Below, one piece after another: positions 1-8,292 of a DNA stretch of 64,000 nucleotides. A model generated the notes under the pieces. That model was given only the letters and a program-made list of their open reading frames with translations, was not told the origin of the DNA and made no database searches. Origin of the DNA: JBDUDK01 sp040002995 (lineage in GTDB: Bacteria > Actinomycetota > Acidimicrobiia > Acidimicrobiales > Ilumatobacteraceae); contig JBDUDK010000048.1 in assembly GCA_040002995.1 (NCBI GenBank), positions 15,144-79,143 on the forward strand, given 5' to 3'. The translations under genes and the position numbers were made by a program. How positions within the stretch are numbered: the stretch's first letter is position 1; each line of letters starts with the position of its first letter.

Positions 1-395
1 TTATCCGCGCCGTGCTACCGCACCTGCACGCGCGGGGCGGGGGCCGGATCGTGAACGTCGCTTCCACCGAAGGTCTCATCGCCACCGGGGGCCTCGCGGC
101 TTATACCGCGAGCAAGCATGGCGTGATCGGGTTGACGAAGAGCTTCGCGGTCGAACTCGGCCGCACCGGCGTCACCGTGAACTGCATCTGCCCGGGACCG
201 ATACGAACCGGCATGACGGCCGATATCCCGGAGGAGGACAAGGAGATCTACGCGCGCCGCCGGGTGCCGCTGCGCCGCTACGGCGAGCCCGAGGAAGTGG
301 CGCAGATGACGCTGAGCCTCGTGCTGCCGGCGGCCAGCTTCGTGAACGGCGCCGTCGTGGTGGTCGACGGCGGGATGACCATCCGGCACGTGTAA
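1..395 (+). CDS. SDR family oxidoreductase, 3' part
   Basis: This is the C-terminal part of a short-chain dehydrogenase/reductase; the gene enters from the left edge, and the reading frame is open from base 3 to a TAA at 393-395. The catalytic region is visible: a Ser in NVASTEG and the Tyr/Lys pair in YTASKHG, followed by the NCICPGPIRTGM segment that contacts the nicotinamide cofactor, and the C-terminal end VVDGGMT. The family carries out NAD(P)-dependent alcohol/ketone interconversion in the cytoplasm; the substrate cannot be read from this fragment. The next gene is convergent and ends 7 bp away. The N-terminal cofactor motif lies outside the window. Confidence 0.9.
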   Translation, partial: IRAVLPHLHARGGGRIVNVASTEGLIATGGLAAYTASKHGVIGLTKSFAVELGRTGVTVNCICPGPIRTGMTADIPEEDKEIYARRRVPLRRYGEPEEVAQMTLSLVLPAASFVNGAVVVVDGGMTIRHV

Positions 396-402
396 GGAGT
401 AC

Positions 403-1209
403 TCAGCGGCCGGCGATGCCGGGCGTGCCGTCGCTCAACTTCTGCACGGCCCACACCGGGATGATCGACAGCAACACCACAAACGTGGCGACGACGTTCA
501 CGATCGGAAGCTGGTTCGGCCGGAAGAGGTTGTTGAAGATCCACTGCGGCAACGTCTGGATCCCCGCGCCCGCGGTGAACGTGGTTACGACGATCTCATC
601 GAAGCTCAGGGCGAACGCGAGCACCCCGCCGGCGAGCAAGGCCGACCGTACGAGAGGGAACGTGACAAAGCGGAACGTCTGGAAGAGATCGGCGCCGAGA
701 TCCGCCGACGCCTCTTCGAGGTTGGGCGAGAGGCGCCGGAGGCGGGCGATCACGTTGTTGTAGACGATCACGATGCAGAACGTCGCGTGCGCAATCACAA
801 GGGTCATGAGACCGAGGTCGATACCCACCTGATGGAACCCGGCGTTCAGCGAGATGCCGGTGACGATGCCCGGCAAGGCGATCGGCAGGACCACGAGTAG
901 CGACACCGTGTTGCGGCCGAAGAACGAGAACCGGTGGACCGCGAACGACAACGCCGACCCGAGCATCACGGCGATGAGCGCGGCGACGGTGGCGGTCTTC
1001 ACCGAGGTCCACAGCGCGTCGGTCGGGAAGCCGCCGTGGGCGAAGGCCTTCGTCCACCAATTCAGCGTGAAACCGGTCGGCGGCCACGAGAACGATCGCG
1101 CCGTGTTGAACGACAGCACGGCGATCACGATCAGCGGCGCGTAGAGGAACGCGACACCAAGGCCGGCCACGACACGGAGCGCCGCGCGCGCGGGTCGGGA
1201 CAGGAACAT
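403..1209 (-). CDS. potC: Polyamine-type ABC transporter permease, PotC-like
   Basis: This 268-residue inner-membrane permease has about six hydrophobic segments. Near residues 165-195 it has the EAA loop typical of MetI-type permeases (EASADLGADLFQTF), which docks on the ATPase. It is the last gene of the minus-strand operon ATPase, binding protein, PotB-like permease, PotC-like permease. Its ATG overlaps the TGA of the preceding permease by one base (TGATG). Together the four proteins form a spermidine/putrescine-class importer. The exact substrate is inferred only from family similarity; other substrates of the same class, such as GABA or opines, remain possible. Confidence 0.88.
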   Translation of the reverse strand: MFLSRPARAALRVVAGLGVAFLYAPLIVIAVLSFNTARSFSWPPTGFTLNWWTKAFAHGGFPTDALWTSVKTATVAALIAVMLGSALSFAVHRFSFFGRNTVSLLVVLPIALPGIVTGISLNAGFHQVGIDLGLMTLVIAHATFCIVIVYNNVIARLRRLSPNLEEASADLGADLFQTFRFVTFPLVRSALLAGGVLAFALSFDEIVVTTFTAGAGIQTLPQWIFNNLFRPNQLPIVNVVATFVVLLSIIPVWAVQKLSDGTPGIAGR

Positions 1210-2150
1210 CAGAGGTTCTCCAGCGCACCCGACCGGCGCACGCTGAGCAGGTAGATGACCATGATCACGACCGGCACGGTCGTCATCGCGGCCGAGAACG
1301 GCAGGTCGACGCTGACGTTGTCGTAGACCACGGTGCCGATCACCTGCGTGGTGCCGCCGACGATCTTGACGGCCACGTAGTCGCCAAGGCTGAGCGAGAA
1401 CGTGAAGATCGAACCGGCTATGACTGCGGGCAGGAGCATCGGCACGACGACGCTACGAAACGTGCGTCCGGCCTTGCCGCCGAGATCGGCCGACGCTTCA
1501 AGGAGGGAGTTAGGCAGCCGCTCGAGGCCGGCGTACAGCGGCAGGATCATGTAGGGGAGCCAGAGATACGCGAGCACGAGGATGGTGCCCCCGAGGCTGA
1601 ACCCGGGCGTGAAATGAAACCACGTCTTCAGTACGCCGCTCGCCGGATCGAGAAACGCCCTCCACGCGTACGCCTTTACGAGGTAGCTGGCCCACAGAGG
1701 CATCAGGACGGCGACGTAGAGCAGGCCCCGTGTGCGGGCCGATGCCACCTTGGTCATGAAGAAGGCGAGCGGCAGGGCGATGGCGAAGTCGATCACCGTG
1801 ACGGCCGCGGCGATGCCGATCGTGCGGATCGTGACGGCGCGGTAGACGTGGTCGGTGAAGAGCCTGTGGAAGTTGTCGGTGCCCAACTTGTGCACCACCG
1901 CGCTCGTGAACGGGTCGACGTGGTAGAGCGCGTTGAGCATCAGAGCCAGTAGCGCGCCGATGTAGGCGACCAAGAGCCACGCCACCGGCCCGGTGAGCAG
2001 GCCGCCAAGCTTGACCCTTGGGTGGGTGTCGAGCCAGCGTGAGAGACGGCGGGGGCGACCCGGTCGGGTGGGCGCCGCGGGAGGCGTAAGTTTCGCGGTC
2101 AGCCCTTGATCTCGGTCCAGGCCTTCACCCAGTCGGCGTAGGCCACGCAA
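1209..2150 (-). CDS. potB: Polyamine-type ABC transporter permease, PotB-like
   Basis: This roughly 300-residue permease has six predicted membrane spans and an EAA loop (EASADLGGKAGRTF) near residues 215-235, as in PotB. The start is uncertain. TTG at 2150 is the first usable codon in frame and lies inside the end of the binding-protein gene. No ATG or GTG is visible between there and the first membrane span, and a CTG at about 2102 sits just after the upstream stop. The N-terminus has a basic cytoplasmic stretch (TRPGRPRRLSRW) before the first span at about residue 55. It pairs with the next permease to form the transmembrane channel of the importer. Confidence 0.85.
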   Translation of the reverse strand: MRGLRRLGEGLDRDQGLTAKLTPPAAPTRPGRPRRLSRWLDTHPRVKLGGLLTGPVAWLLVAYIGALLALMLNALYHVDPFTSAVVHKLGTDNFHRLFTDHVYRAVTIRTIGIAAAVTVIDFAIALPLAFFMTKVASARTRGLLYVAVLMPLWASYLVKAYAWRAFLDPASGVLKTWFHFTPGFSLGGTILVLAYLWLPYMILPLYAGLERLPNSLLEASADLGGKAGRTFRSVVVPMLLPAVIAGSIFTFSLSLGDYVAVKIVGGTTQVIGTVVYDNVSVDLPFSAAMTTVPVVIMVIYLLSVRRSGALENL

Positions 2151-3265
2151 TCGGAACCGCTCCCGTCGAGACAGTTCTTGGTGGGGACGGTCCAGTAGTG
2201 CAGTTGCTGATGAAACGCCTCATCCCCGGCCTTGAACGTGTCGCAGTGCGCCTTCATGTCGGCGTTGAGGTCACACGCCTTGAGGTTGGCCGGCGCCTCC
2301 CCGAACCACGTGGCCACCTGCGCCTGGACGTCTGGCGACGTGATGTAGTTCATCCACATGTACATGCAGTTCGGGTGCTTCGCCTTCGACGAAACCATCC
2401 AGGTGTCGGACCACGCGGTGGAGCCCTCGGTCGGGAGAATGGCATCCACCTTGACCTTGGCGTCGACGTTGACCAGGTTGGCGATCACCTGCCACGTCGT
2501 GCCGAGCACGATGCTGCCGCTGTCGAACGCCGCCTGGGACTTCGTGTAGTCGTTCCAGTATTCGCCGATAATCGTCTTCTGCTGCTTGAGCAGGTCAACC
2601 GCGGCTTTGAACTGTGTGGCATTCAGCGAGTACGGATCGGTGATCTTGAGGTCGGGCTGGGACTTCGACAGGTACAGCGCGGCGTCGGCGATATAGATGG
2701 GCTCGTCGTACGCGGTCACCTTGCCCTTGTACGGCGAGTTCGGATCGAAGACCGCGCCCCACGAGGTGGGCGCCGGGTTCACGACAGCGGTGTTGAACAT
2801 CAAGAGGTTGGCGCCCCATCCGTGGGGGATGCCGTAGGACACGCCGTCCTTCGAGTTGTACTTCGTCATCTTCAGGAACGGCGCGATGTCCTTGTAGTTA
2901 GGGACGAGGTCGGGATTGACCGGCGCCACGTCGCCGTTGGCTATGAGCCGCAGCGTGGCATCACCCGACGCCGACACCCCGTCGTACTCGCCGGTGCGCA
3001 TGAGACTCACCATCTCGTCGGATGTGTTGCCGATCTTCACCGTGGTCTTGCAGCCGGTCTGGTCCTCGAACGGCTTCACCCAGTTGTAACCGGGATCGGT
3101 CGAGCCGTTCTCGGCGTAGCCCGCCCACGCGATGATGCTGAGCGCTTTTTCACCGGCCCCGAGCTCCTTAGGTGCCGACGTCGACGACTTGCTGCTGCCG
3201 CACGCGGTAGCCACAAGGGTCAACGTGAGCGCGGCGGCTCCTACCATTTGTGCTTTGTTTTTCAT
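2099..3265 (-). CDS. potD: Polyamine-type substrate-binding lipoprotein, PotD-like
   Basis: This is an extracellular solute-binding protein of about 388 residues. The start at 3265 gives MKNKAQ and a lipoprotein signal peptide ending at Cys22 (ATACGSS), so it should be lipid-anchored outside the membrane. The body resembles PotD/PotF binding proteins (WAGYAENG near the N-terminus; SGSIVLGTTWQV and WMNYITSPD further on). Its ATG overlaps the TGA of the ATPase gene (ATGA), which fixes the start; a longer reading frame upstream lies within the ATPase gene. It delivers substrate to the two permeases encoded just downstream. The binding protein sitting between the ATPase and permease genes is a less common order than potABCD. 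Confidence 0.9.
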   Translation of the reverse strand: MKNKAQMVGAAALTLTLVATACGSSKSSTSAPKELGAGEKALSIIAWAGYAENGSTDPGYNWVKPFEDQTGCKTTVKIGNTSDEMVSLMRTGEYDGVSASGDATLRLIANGDVAPVNPDLVPNYKDIAPFLKMTKYNSKDGVSYGIPHGWGANLLMFNTAVVNPAPTSWGAVFDPNSPYKGKVTAYDEPIYIADAALYLSKSQPDLKITDPYSLNATQFKAAVDLLKQQKTIIGEYWNDYTKSQAAFDSGSIVLGTTWQVIANLVNVDAKVKVDAILPTEGSTAWSDTWMVSSKAKHPNCMYMWMNYITSPDVQAQVATWFGEAPANLKACDLNADMKAHCDTFKAGDEAFHQQLHYWTVPTKNCLDGSGSDCVAYADWVKAWTEIKG

Positions 3266-4317
3266 ATCTCCCCCTCGGTAATGAGCTGATCGAAACGGCG
3301 ATCCCACGCGAGGCGGACCGCGGCGTTCTTGATGTTGCTGATATCGATTTCAGACGCGCTGCTGTTCTGCTCGACGACTTCGAGCTCGCCACCACCGTCG
3401 AGCGCCACGAGGTACTTCGTCCGCTCGCCGAGGTAGAGCACGTCACGAACGATGCCGGTGGCGCGCACCTCGCCGTGTTCGGTTGTTGCAGTCCTCCCCG
3501 CAGGTATCAAACGGATCTTCTCCGGCCGCACGGTGAAGGGGTCGGGCGAGTTGCGCAAGCGGATGGCGATTTCGCCCCCGAAGAAGTTCGAGCTGCCGAC
3601 AAAGCTGGCCACGAACGCCGTCTTGGGGTGCTCGTAGACCTCGGACGGCGCGCCGATCTGCTCCAGGTGGCCGTGGGAAAACACGGCGATACGGTCGCTC
3701 ATAGCGAGCGCCTCATCCTGGTCGTGGGTCACGTAGATGAACGTGATCCCGACCTCGCGCTTTATCCCCTTCAGCTCCTCCTGCATTTCCTGGCGCAGCT
3801 TCAAGTCGAGCGCGCCCAACGGCTCGTCGAGCAACAAGACCTTCGGGCGGTTGACGAGCGCCCGGGCGAGCGCAACTCGCTGGCGCTGTCCGCCGGACAG
3901 TTGCGTGGGCTTGCGATTGTCGAAGCCATCGAGGCGCACCATCGACAGCGCCTCGGCCACCTGGGCCCGTCGCGCCGCCTTGGGTACGCCCTTTACTCGC
4001 AGGCCGTATTCGACGTTCTCGCCTACCGTCATGTGCGGGAACAACGCGTAGTCCTGGAACACCGTGTTCACGTCGCGGTCATAGGGGGGCAGGCCGGCCA
4101 CGTTGCGGCCTTGCAGAACGATCGAACCGGCCGTGGGTTGCTCGAAACCGGCGATCATGCGCAGGCACGTCGTCTTGCCCGAGCCGGACGGACCGAGAAA
4201 AGAAAAGAACTCACCCGCCCTCACCGTGAGGTTGATGTCCTCGACCGCGGTGACGTCGCCGAAGCGCTTCGTTACCCCGTCGAGCACGACGTCGTCGGCG
4301 TGCCCCTGCGCCTCCAT
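3262..4317 (-). CDS. potA: Polyamine-type ABC transporter ATPase, PotA-like
   Basis: This is a 351-residue cytoplasmic ATPase. Walker A GPSGSGKT is at residues 42-49, a Q-loop at about 88, the signature LSGGQRQRV from 140 and Walker B LLLDEP at 161-166. A C-terminal TOBE-like domain follows (from about 280), as expected for PotA-class ATPases, which hydrolyse ATP to drive import. It is the first gene of the four-gene operon. A TAGTGT box (4327-4332 on the minus strand) lies 9 nt before the ATG with no clear ribosome-binding site, so the messenger may be nearly leaderless. It is divergent from the heme A synthase gene. Confidence 0.93.
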   Translation of the reverse strand: MEAQGHADDVVLDGVTKRFGDVTAVEDINLTVRAGEFFSFLGPSGSGKTTCLRMIAGFEQPTAGSIVLQGRNVAGLPPYDRDVNTVFQDYALFPHMTVGENVEYGLRVKGVPKAARRAQVAEALSMVRLDGFDNRKPTQLSGGQRQRVALARALVNRPKVLLLDEPLGALDLKLRQEMQEELKGIKREVGITFIYVTHDQDEALAMSDRIAVFSHGHLEQIGAPSEVYEHPKTAFVASFVGSSNFFGGEIAIRLRNSPDPFTVRPEKIRLIPAGRTATTEHGEVRATGIVRDVLYLGERTKYLVALDGGGELEVVEQNSSASEIDISNIKNAAVRLAWDRRFDQLITEGEI

Positions 4318-4391
4318 GTCGGGCCGACACTAGTCGAGCCCTCCGTGGCGTTTCGGTGACGGCAGAGCAGCGGTCGTACTGTCGAGGGGAC

Positions 4392-5315
4392 ATGTCTCGC
4401 GCCCGGCCCATCACCGTGAGCCCGACCGCCTACCGGAGCATCACGCTCTTCGCACTCGTCGCTCTCGTGATCATCATTGTGAGCGGAGCCGCGGTGCGGC
4501 TCACCGGCTCCGGGCTCGGATGCCCGGACTGGCCCACGTGCGCGAATAACCGCGTAGTCGCTCCGGTGCGCTATCACGCCATGGTTGAGTTCGTGAATCG
4601 CATGTTCACGGGCATCGTGTCTGTGGCGGTGATCCTGGCCGCGCTCGGTTCGCTCGCCCGTCGCCCGCGGCGGCGCGACCTCACCTATCTCTCGCTCGGA
4701 CTGGTGGCCGGTGTATTCGCGCAGGTTCTGCTCGGTGGCCTCACCGTGCGGTCGAAACTCACGCCGCCCGTCGTGATGGCTCACTTCTTGCTGTCGATGG
4801 TGCTCGTCGCGAACGCCGTCGTGCTGCGCCGGCGGGCGGGCCGAGACGACGCCGATCACACCCGGTCCGCGCATTCAGCGCTGTGCACGGCCACCCGCGT
4901 CCTGGTGGCGGTCGCGGCGGTGGTCATCGTCACCGGCACGATCGTCACCGGCGCCGGACCTCACGGTGGTGACGAGAACGTACGACGCCTCGGCTTCGCG
5001 GTGCCCACCGTCGCGCGCATTCACGGGGTCAGCGAGCTCGTTCTGCTCACGCTCACGCTCGCCCTGGTCTGGAGGGCGCGCCGCATCCAGCCGCCCCCCG
5101 CGTTGATTGCGGCGCTCAACACGTTGGTGCTGGTGGAGGTGGCGCAGGGTTTCATCGGCTACATGCAATATCTCCTCGGTGTGCCCGAGTTGCTCGTGGG
5201 CGTGCATGTGCTCGGCGCGGTGCTCGTTTGGGTGAGCGTGCTCGAGGTGGCTCTGGCCGCATCGTCAACCGTGATCAGCCGCTTACAGGCGACCGGCATC
5301 CTCACTCAGGCGTAG
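4392..5315 (+). CDS. ctaA: Heme A synthase (COX15/CtaA family)
   Basis: This 307-residue membrane protein has about eight hydrophobic segments. Family signatures are GLGCPDWPTC after the first span, the His-containing spans VMAHFLLSM and RIHGVSELV, and GVHVLGA near the end. The enzyme oxidises the C8 methyl of heme O to give heme A for aa3-type cytochrome oxidase. At the position of the first heme-ligand His (usually E-x-x-HR) this protein has EFVNR; I recall Asn here in other actinobacterial CtaA proteins. The ATG at 4392 follows a GAGGGGA ribosome-binding site; an upstream in-frame ATG at 4356 lacks one. The gene stands alone here and overlaps its convergent neighbour by 10 bp. Confidence 0.92.
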   Translation: MSRARPITVSPTAYRSITLFALVALVIIIVSGAAVRLTGSGLGCPDWPTCANNRVVAPVRYHAMVEFVNRMFTGIVSVAVILAALGSLARRPRRRDLTYLSLGLVAGVFAQVLLGGLTVRSKLTPPVVMAHFLLSMVLVANAVVLRRRAGRDDADHTRSAHSALCTATRVLVAVAAVVIVTGTIVTGAGPHGGDENVRRLGFAVPTVARIHGVSELVLLTLTLALVWRARRIQPPPALIAALNTLVLVEVAQGFIGYMQYLLGVPELLVGVHVLGAVLVWVSVLEVALAASSTVISRLQATGILTQA

Positions 5316-6229
5316 GCCGCGAACGCGCCGGCCACTTCACGAAACTCCGCCATGGTCTCGGCGATGATCTGCGCCACGGGCTTCACGGCGTCGATGCGGC
5401 CGACGACCTGGCCTCCGAGGGCGAGCGACGCTTCCATGTCTCCGCCGAAGTAGAGGTCCTTGGCCGTTCCGAACTGATCCATGCCCACGTGGCTTTCGTG
5501 CTCGAGACGCTCGCTGCGGACGGTGCGCAACGCGCGCAGGCCCGGGCGAGAGAAGCGGTTGAGAAAGACGGTGTCGGTTTCGGCCGCCGCCACGATGGCG
5601 TCCTTCCAGTTGCCGTGCACGGGCGACTCCGCCGCCGAGACCATCCGCGTGCCCATCTGCACCCCTTCGGCACCGAGGGCGAACGCGGCCGCCATCGTGC
5701 GTCCGTCGCAGATTCCTCCGGCGGCAATGACGGGAACGTCGACCTTCGAACACACCAGCGGCAACAACACCATCGTGGCGACATCTCGTGGGTTCTTGAA
5801 GCCACCGCCTTCGCCACCCTCCACGACGAGCCCGTCGACGCCTGCGTCAACCGCCTTGAGCGCCGTCCGGAGCGTCGGAACCACGTGAAAGACCGTGAGA
5901 CCGGCGTCCTTGAGCTTGGCTGTGTACTGCGTGGGGTCGCCCGCCGAGGTCGTGACGAATCGGACGCCTTGTTCGACGACGAAGTCGACGATCGCCGGGT
6001 CGCGTACGAAGAGCTGGGCGATGTTCACGCCGAACGGCTTGTCGGTGAGGGTCCGCATCTTGCGGATCTCTTCGCGCACGGCGTCGAGCTCACCCGACGA
6101 TGTCTCGATGATTCCGAGCCCCCCGGCGTTCGACACGGCCGACGCGAGCTGGGCCCGGGCGATCCAACCCATAGGAGCCTGGATGATCGGGTAGGCCACG
6201 CCAAGGAGGTCGGTGATACGAGTCCGCAT
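5306..6229 (-). CDS. Nitronate monooxygenase family FMN enzyme
   Basis: This 307-residue TIM-barrel flavoprotein belongs to the 2-nitropropane dioxygenase/nitronate monooxygenase family. Visible signatures are IIQAPMGWIA at the N-terminus, GGEGGGFKN in the FMN-binding region, and VIAAGGICDG with GAEGVQMGTRM, which form the phosphate-binding loops. The family oxidises alkyl nitronates, but many members have other, unknown roles. GGEGGGF replaces the EAGGH seen in FabK-like and class I enzymes, so the catalytic His at that position is absent. A TAATCT box lies 7 nt before the ATG with no ribosome-binding site, suggesting a leaderless messenger. The gene is convergent with ctaA. Confidence 0.88.
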   Translation of the reverse strand: MRTRITDLLGVAYPIIQAPMGWIARAQLASAVSNAGGLGIIETSSGELDAVREEIRKMRTLTDKPFGVNIAQLFVRDPAIVDFVVEQGVRFVTTSAGDPTQYTAKLKDAGLTVFHVVPTLRTALKAVDAGVDGLVVEGGEGGGFKNPRDVATMVLLPLVCSKVDVPVIAAGGICDGRTMAAAFALGAEGVQMGTRMVSAAESPVHGNWKDAIVAAAETDTVFLNRFSRPGLRALRTVRSERLEHESHVGMDQFGTAKDLYFGGDMEASLALGGQVVGRIDAVKPVAQIIAETMAEFREVAGAFAAYA

Positions 6230-6236
6230 GGTGTGC

Positions 6237-6242
6237 AGATTA
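6237..6242 (-). promoter_or_regulatory. Putative -10 box, leaderless start of nitronate monooxygenase gene
   Basis: TAATCT on the minus strand is followed by 7 nt and then the ATG at 6229. No purine-rich ribosome-binding site is present, so transcription probably starts at or next to the ATG. Confidence 0.5.
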
Positions 6243-6911
6243 CGAGGGGTCGAGTACAGGGTCGTAGAGGTGGTGGCAGTCGTTCACCGTCACGATGATG
6301 TGGCCGTACTGCGACACGCGAACGACCGTGATGCTCGTGTTTTCGATCGTGGCGATGATCGTGCGGTGGGCGCCGACAACCTCGGCGATATAGGCGTTGA
6401 TCGCGCCCCCGTGCGCAACGACGGCGATCGTGCCACCGACGTGGCGCTTGGCCAGCGCGTCGACCACCGCCACCACCCTGGCGCGCAGCTTCTCGTCGGT
6501 CTCACCCCCTGGTATGCCCGCCCACCGGCCGGTCTGCGACCACGCCACCCACTCAGGGTCGGCCGTGGCGGCGCGCCGGCGGAACTCGCCGTCACTCCAG
6601 TCGCCGAGCTCCACCTCACGCAGGTCGGCGTCGACGTTCACCGTGAGCGCTCGCGGCTGAGCAAGAGCCTCGGCGGTCCGCATGGCGCGGGCGAGGTGCG
6701 AGGCGTACACCGCGTCGATGCGCTTGCCCGCGAGTCGCGCCGCGAGCGCGGCTACCTGCCGATCACCCTCCGCATGGAGGCCGGGGTCGGCCGCCTCGGG
6801 TGATCCGGGCACAACGTCGGCCGAGCGGCCGTGGCGGATGAGGAGGAGCTCGCACGCTCCGTCGGGGTCGTGAAGATAGGTCGGTTGTGGCACGGCTTCG
6901 GTCGACTGCAT
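6240..6911 (-). CDS. Histidine phosphatase family protein
   Basis: This 223-residue protein carries the RHG catalytic motif LLIRHGRSADV (His phospho-acceptor near residue 26) and the second catalytic His in VVAHGGAINAYI, which defines the phosphoglycerate mutase/acid phosphatase-like branch. Its substrate is not identifiable. The start at 6911 (MQSTEAVPQ) was chosen because the frame upstream runs into the divergent transporter gene and shows no conserved sequence. It lies 10 bp beyond the start of the nitronate monooxygenase gene and is divergent from the LIV transporter operon; the shared 94 bp gap holds a 12 bp palindrome. Confidence 0.87.
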   Translation of the reverse strand: MQSTEAVPQPTYLHDPDGACELLLIRHGRSADVVPGSPEAADPGLHAEGDRQVAALAARLAGKRIDAVYASHLARAMRTAEALAQPRALTVNVDADLREVELGDWSDGEFRRRAATADPEWVAWSQTGRWAGIPGGETDEKLRARVVAVVDALAKRHVGGTIAVVAHGGAINAYIAEVVGAHRTIIATIENTSITVVRVSQYGHIIVTVNDCHHLYDPVLDPS

Positions 6912-6941
6912 CGCCGCCGACGGTACCGGCCGCGCGCGCCG

Positions 6942-6953
6942 GACCGTACGGTC
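6942..6953. promoter_or_regulatory. 12 bp perfect palindrome in divergent promoter region
   Basis: GACCGTACGGTC reads the same on both strands. It sits in the short gap between the divergent histidine phosphatase gene and the LIV transporter operon, where a dimeric repressor could affect both. No regulator gene is adjacent. Confidence 0.35.
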
Positions 6954-7005
6954 AAGCAGCGCGATGCACGTAGCTATGCTGCGCCGATTGACCAAGGGGG
7001 GTCGC

Positions 7006-8292
7006 GTGGTCCGCAAGCTTCTCGGCGGCCTGTTCGTCGCGTTGGTGGTGTGGTTCGCGGCAACCCCGTCCGCGAACGCCGACGGCGAAGAGATCACCGG
7101 CTTCGTTCGCAATGAGGTGACGAAGGATGGCAAGGCCGTCCGCGAACCTGTGCCCAACGTAAAGATCGCGATCTCGAGCCTTGACGGTGGGTCGGTGGGG
7201 GTGGCCACCACAGACGAGACGGGCAAATTCAGCCAGCCGGTGCCCGGCCCCGGCGACTACGTCGCCGAGATCGATCAGACGTCGTTGCCGAAGGACGTCG
7301 CCCTCCGGCAGGCGGGGCAAGCAAAGTTGACCGTGAACATCAGGCCGGGCGAAAGCCAGATCCTCAACTACTTCCTGGGCAAGGACACACGGGCGACCAA
7401 GGGCCGGTGGGGAATCCTGCCGCAGACCCTCGCCAATGGTGTGAAGTCGAGCATGATCATCGCCGTCTGCGCCGTGGGCCTCTCCCTTATCTACGGCACG
7501 ACAGGGTTGTCGAACTTCGCCCATGGCGAGCTCGTAACACTCGGCGCGATCGTTGCCTGGAACATGAACCAACAAGTCGGCTTGCACGTGTTGCTGGCCG
7601 CGCCTATCGGTATTGCGGCGGCGGCGATCGCCGGTCTGGCCAACGAGCGATTACTTTGGCGCCCCCTGCGCCACAAGGGCACCAGTCTCACGTCGATGAT
7701 GATCATCTCGATCGGCCTCGGCATCGGTGTCCGCTACGTCTATCTCTACTTCTTCGGAGGACGAGCCAAAGCGTTTCGACAGTACGCGGTGCAGAAGGCC
7801 CACGACTTCGGGCCGTTCTCGCTCACGTCTCGCGATCTGGTCACGATCGGCCTCTGCCTGGTACTGCTCGTCGGCTTTGCCATGTACCTGCTGCGCACGC
7901 GCATGGGCAAGGCGATCAGGGCCGTCTCCGACAACCCCGATCTCGCGTCGGCCACCGGCATCGACGCCGACCACGTGATCCTCTTGGTGTGGGGGCTCGG
8001 TGGCGCGCTTGCCGGACTCGGCGGGATCCTGCTGGGCCTCGATCAGCAGGTGCGCTGGGACAGCGGCTTCTCGTTGCTGTTGCTCATGTTCGCGGCCATC
8101 ACGCTCGGCGGGCTTGGCAACCCGTTCGGGGCGCTGGCGGGCGCGTTCGTGATCGGCATGTTCGTTGAACTCTGGACGTGGATATTCCCAAGCGTGGTCG
8201 AGCTGAAGACTCTCGGCGCTCTGGCCACGCTTATCTTGGTTCTCCTGGTACGCCCGCAAGGCTTGCTGGGTCGAAAGGAGCGAACCGGGTGA
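7006..8292 (+). CDS. livH: LIV-type ABC permease (LivH-like) with secreted N-terminal domain
   Basis: This permease is about 428 residues long; LivH proteins are usually near 300. Residues 1-25 form a signal peptide or first span (KLLGGLFVALVVWF), and 26-120 look like a beta-sandwich of the carboxypeptidase-regulatory type (TGFVRNEV, PVPNVKIAISSL, VATTDETGKFSQPVP, YVAEIDQ). The LivH permease core follows (SLIYGTTGLSNFAHGELV, GNPFGALAGAFVIG). The extra domain would face outside the membrane and might help dock the binding protein; that is inference. The GTG at 7006 follows a strong AAGGGGGG; ATGs at 6964 and 6976 are alternatives. It is the first gene of a four-gene operon. Confidence 0.85.
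   Translation: MVRKLLGGLFVALVVWFAATPSANADGEEITGFVRNEVTKDGKAVREPVPNVKIAISSLDGGSVGVATTDETGKFSQPVPGPGDYVAEIDQTSLPKDVALRQAGQAKLTVNIRPGESQILNYFLGKDTRATKGRWGILPQTLANGVKSSMIIAVCAVGLSLIYGTTGLSNFAHGELVTLGAIVAWNMNQQVGLHVLLAAPIGIAAAAIAGLANERLLWRPLRHKGTSLTSMMIISIGLGIGVRYVYLYFFGGRAKAFRQYAVQKAHDFGPFSLTSRDLVTIGLCLVLLVGFAMYLLRTRMGKAIRAVSDNPDLASATGIDADHVILLVWGLGGALAGLGGILLGLDQQVRWDSGFSLLLLMFAAITLGGLGNPFGALAGAFVIGMFVELWTWIFPSVVELKTLGALATLILVLLVRPQGLLGRKERTG

Noticed and set aside
2198..3289. Long open frame antisense to the binding-protein gene (363 codons)
   Set aside because: It is a by-product of GC-rich codon usage opposite potD: no family features, Arg/Val-rich composition, and potD has a clear lipobox and family motifs.
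3250..4359. Long plus-strand open frame opposite potA (369 codons)
   Set aside because: The opposite strand encodes a complete ABC ATPase with all motifs; this frame has no recognisable domain.
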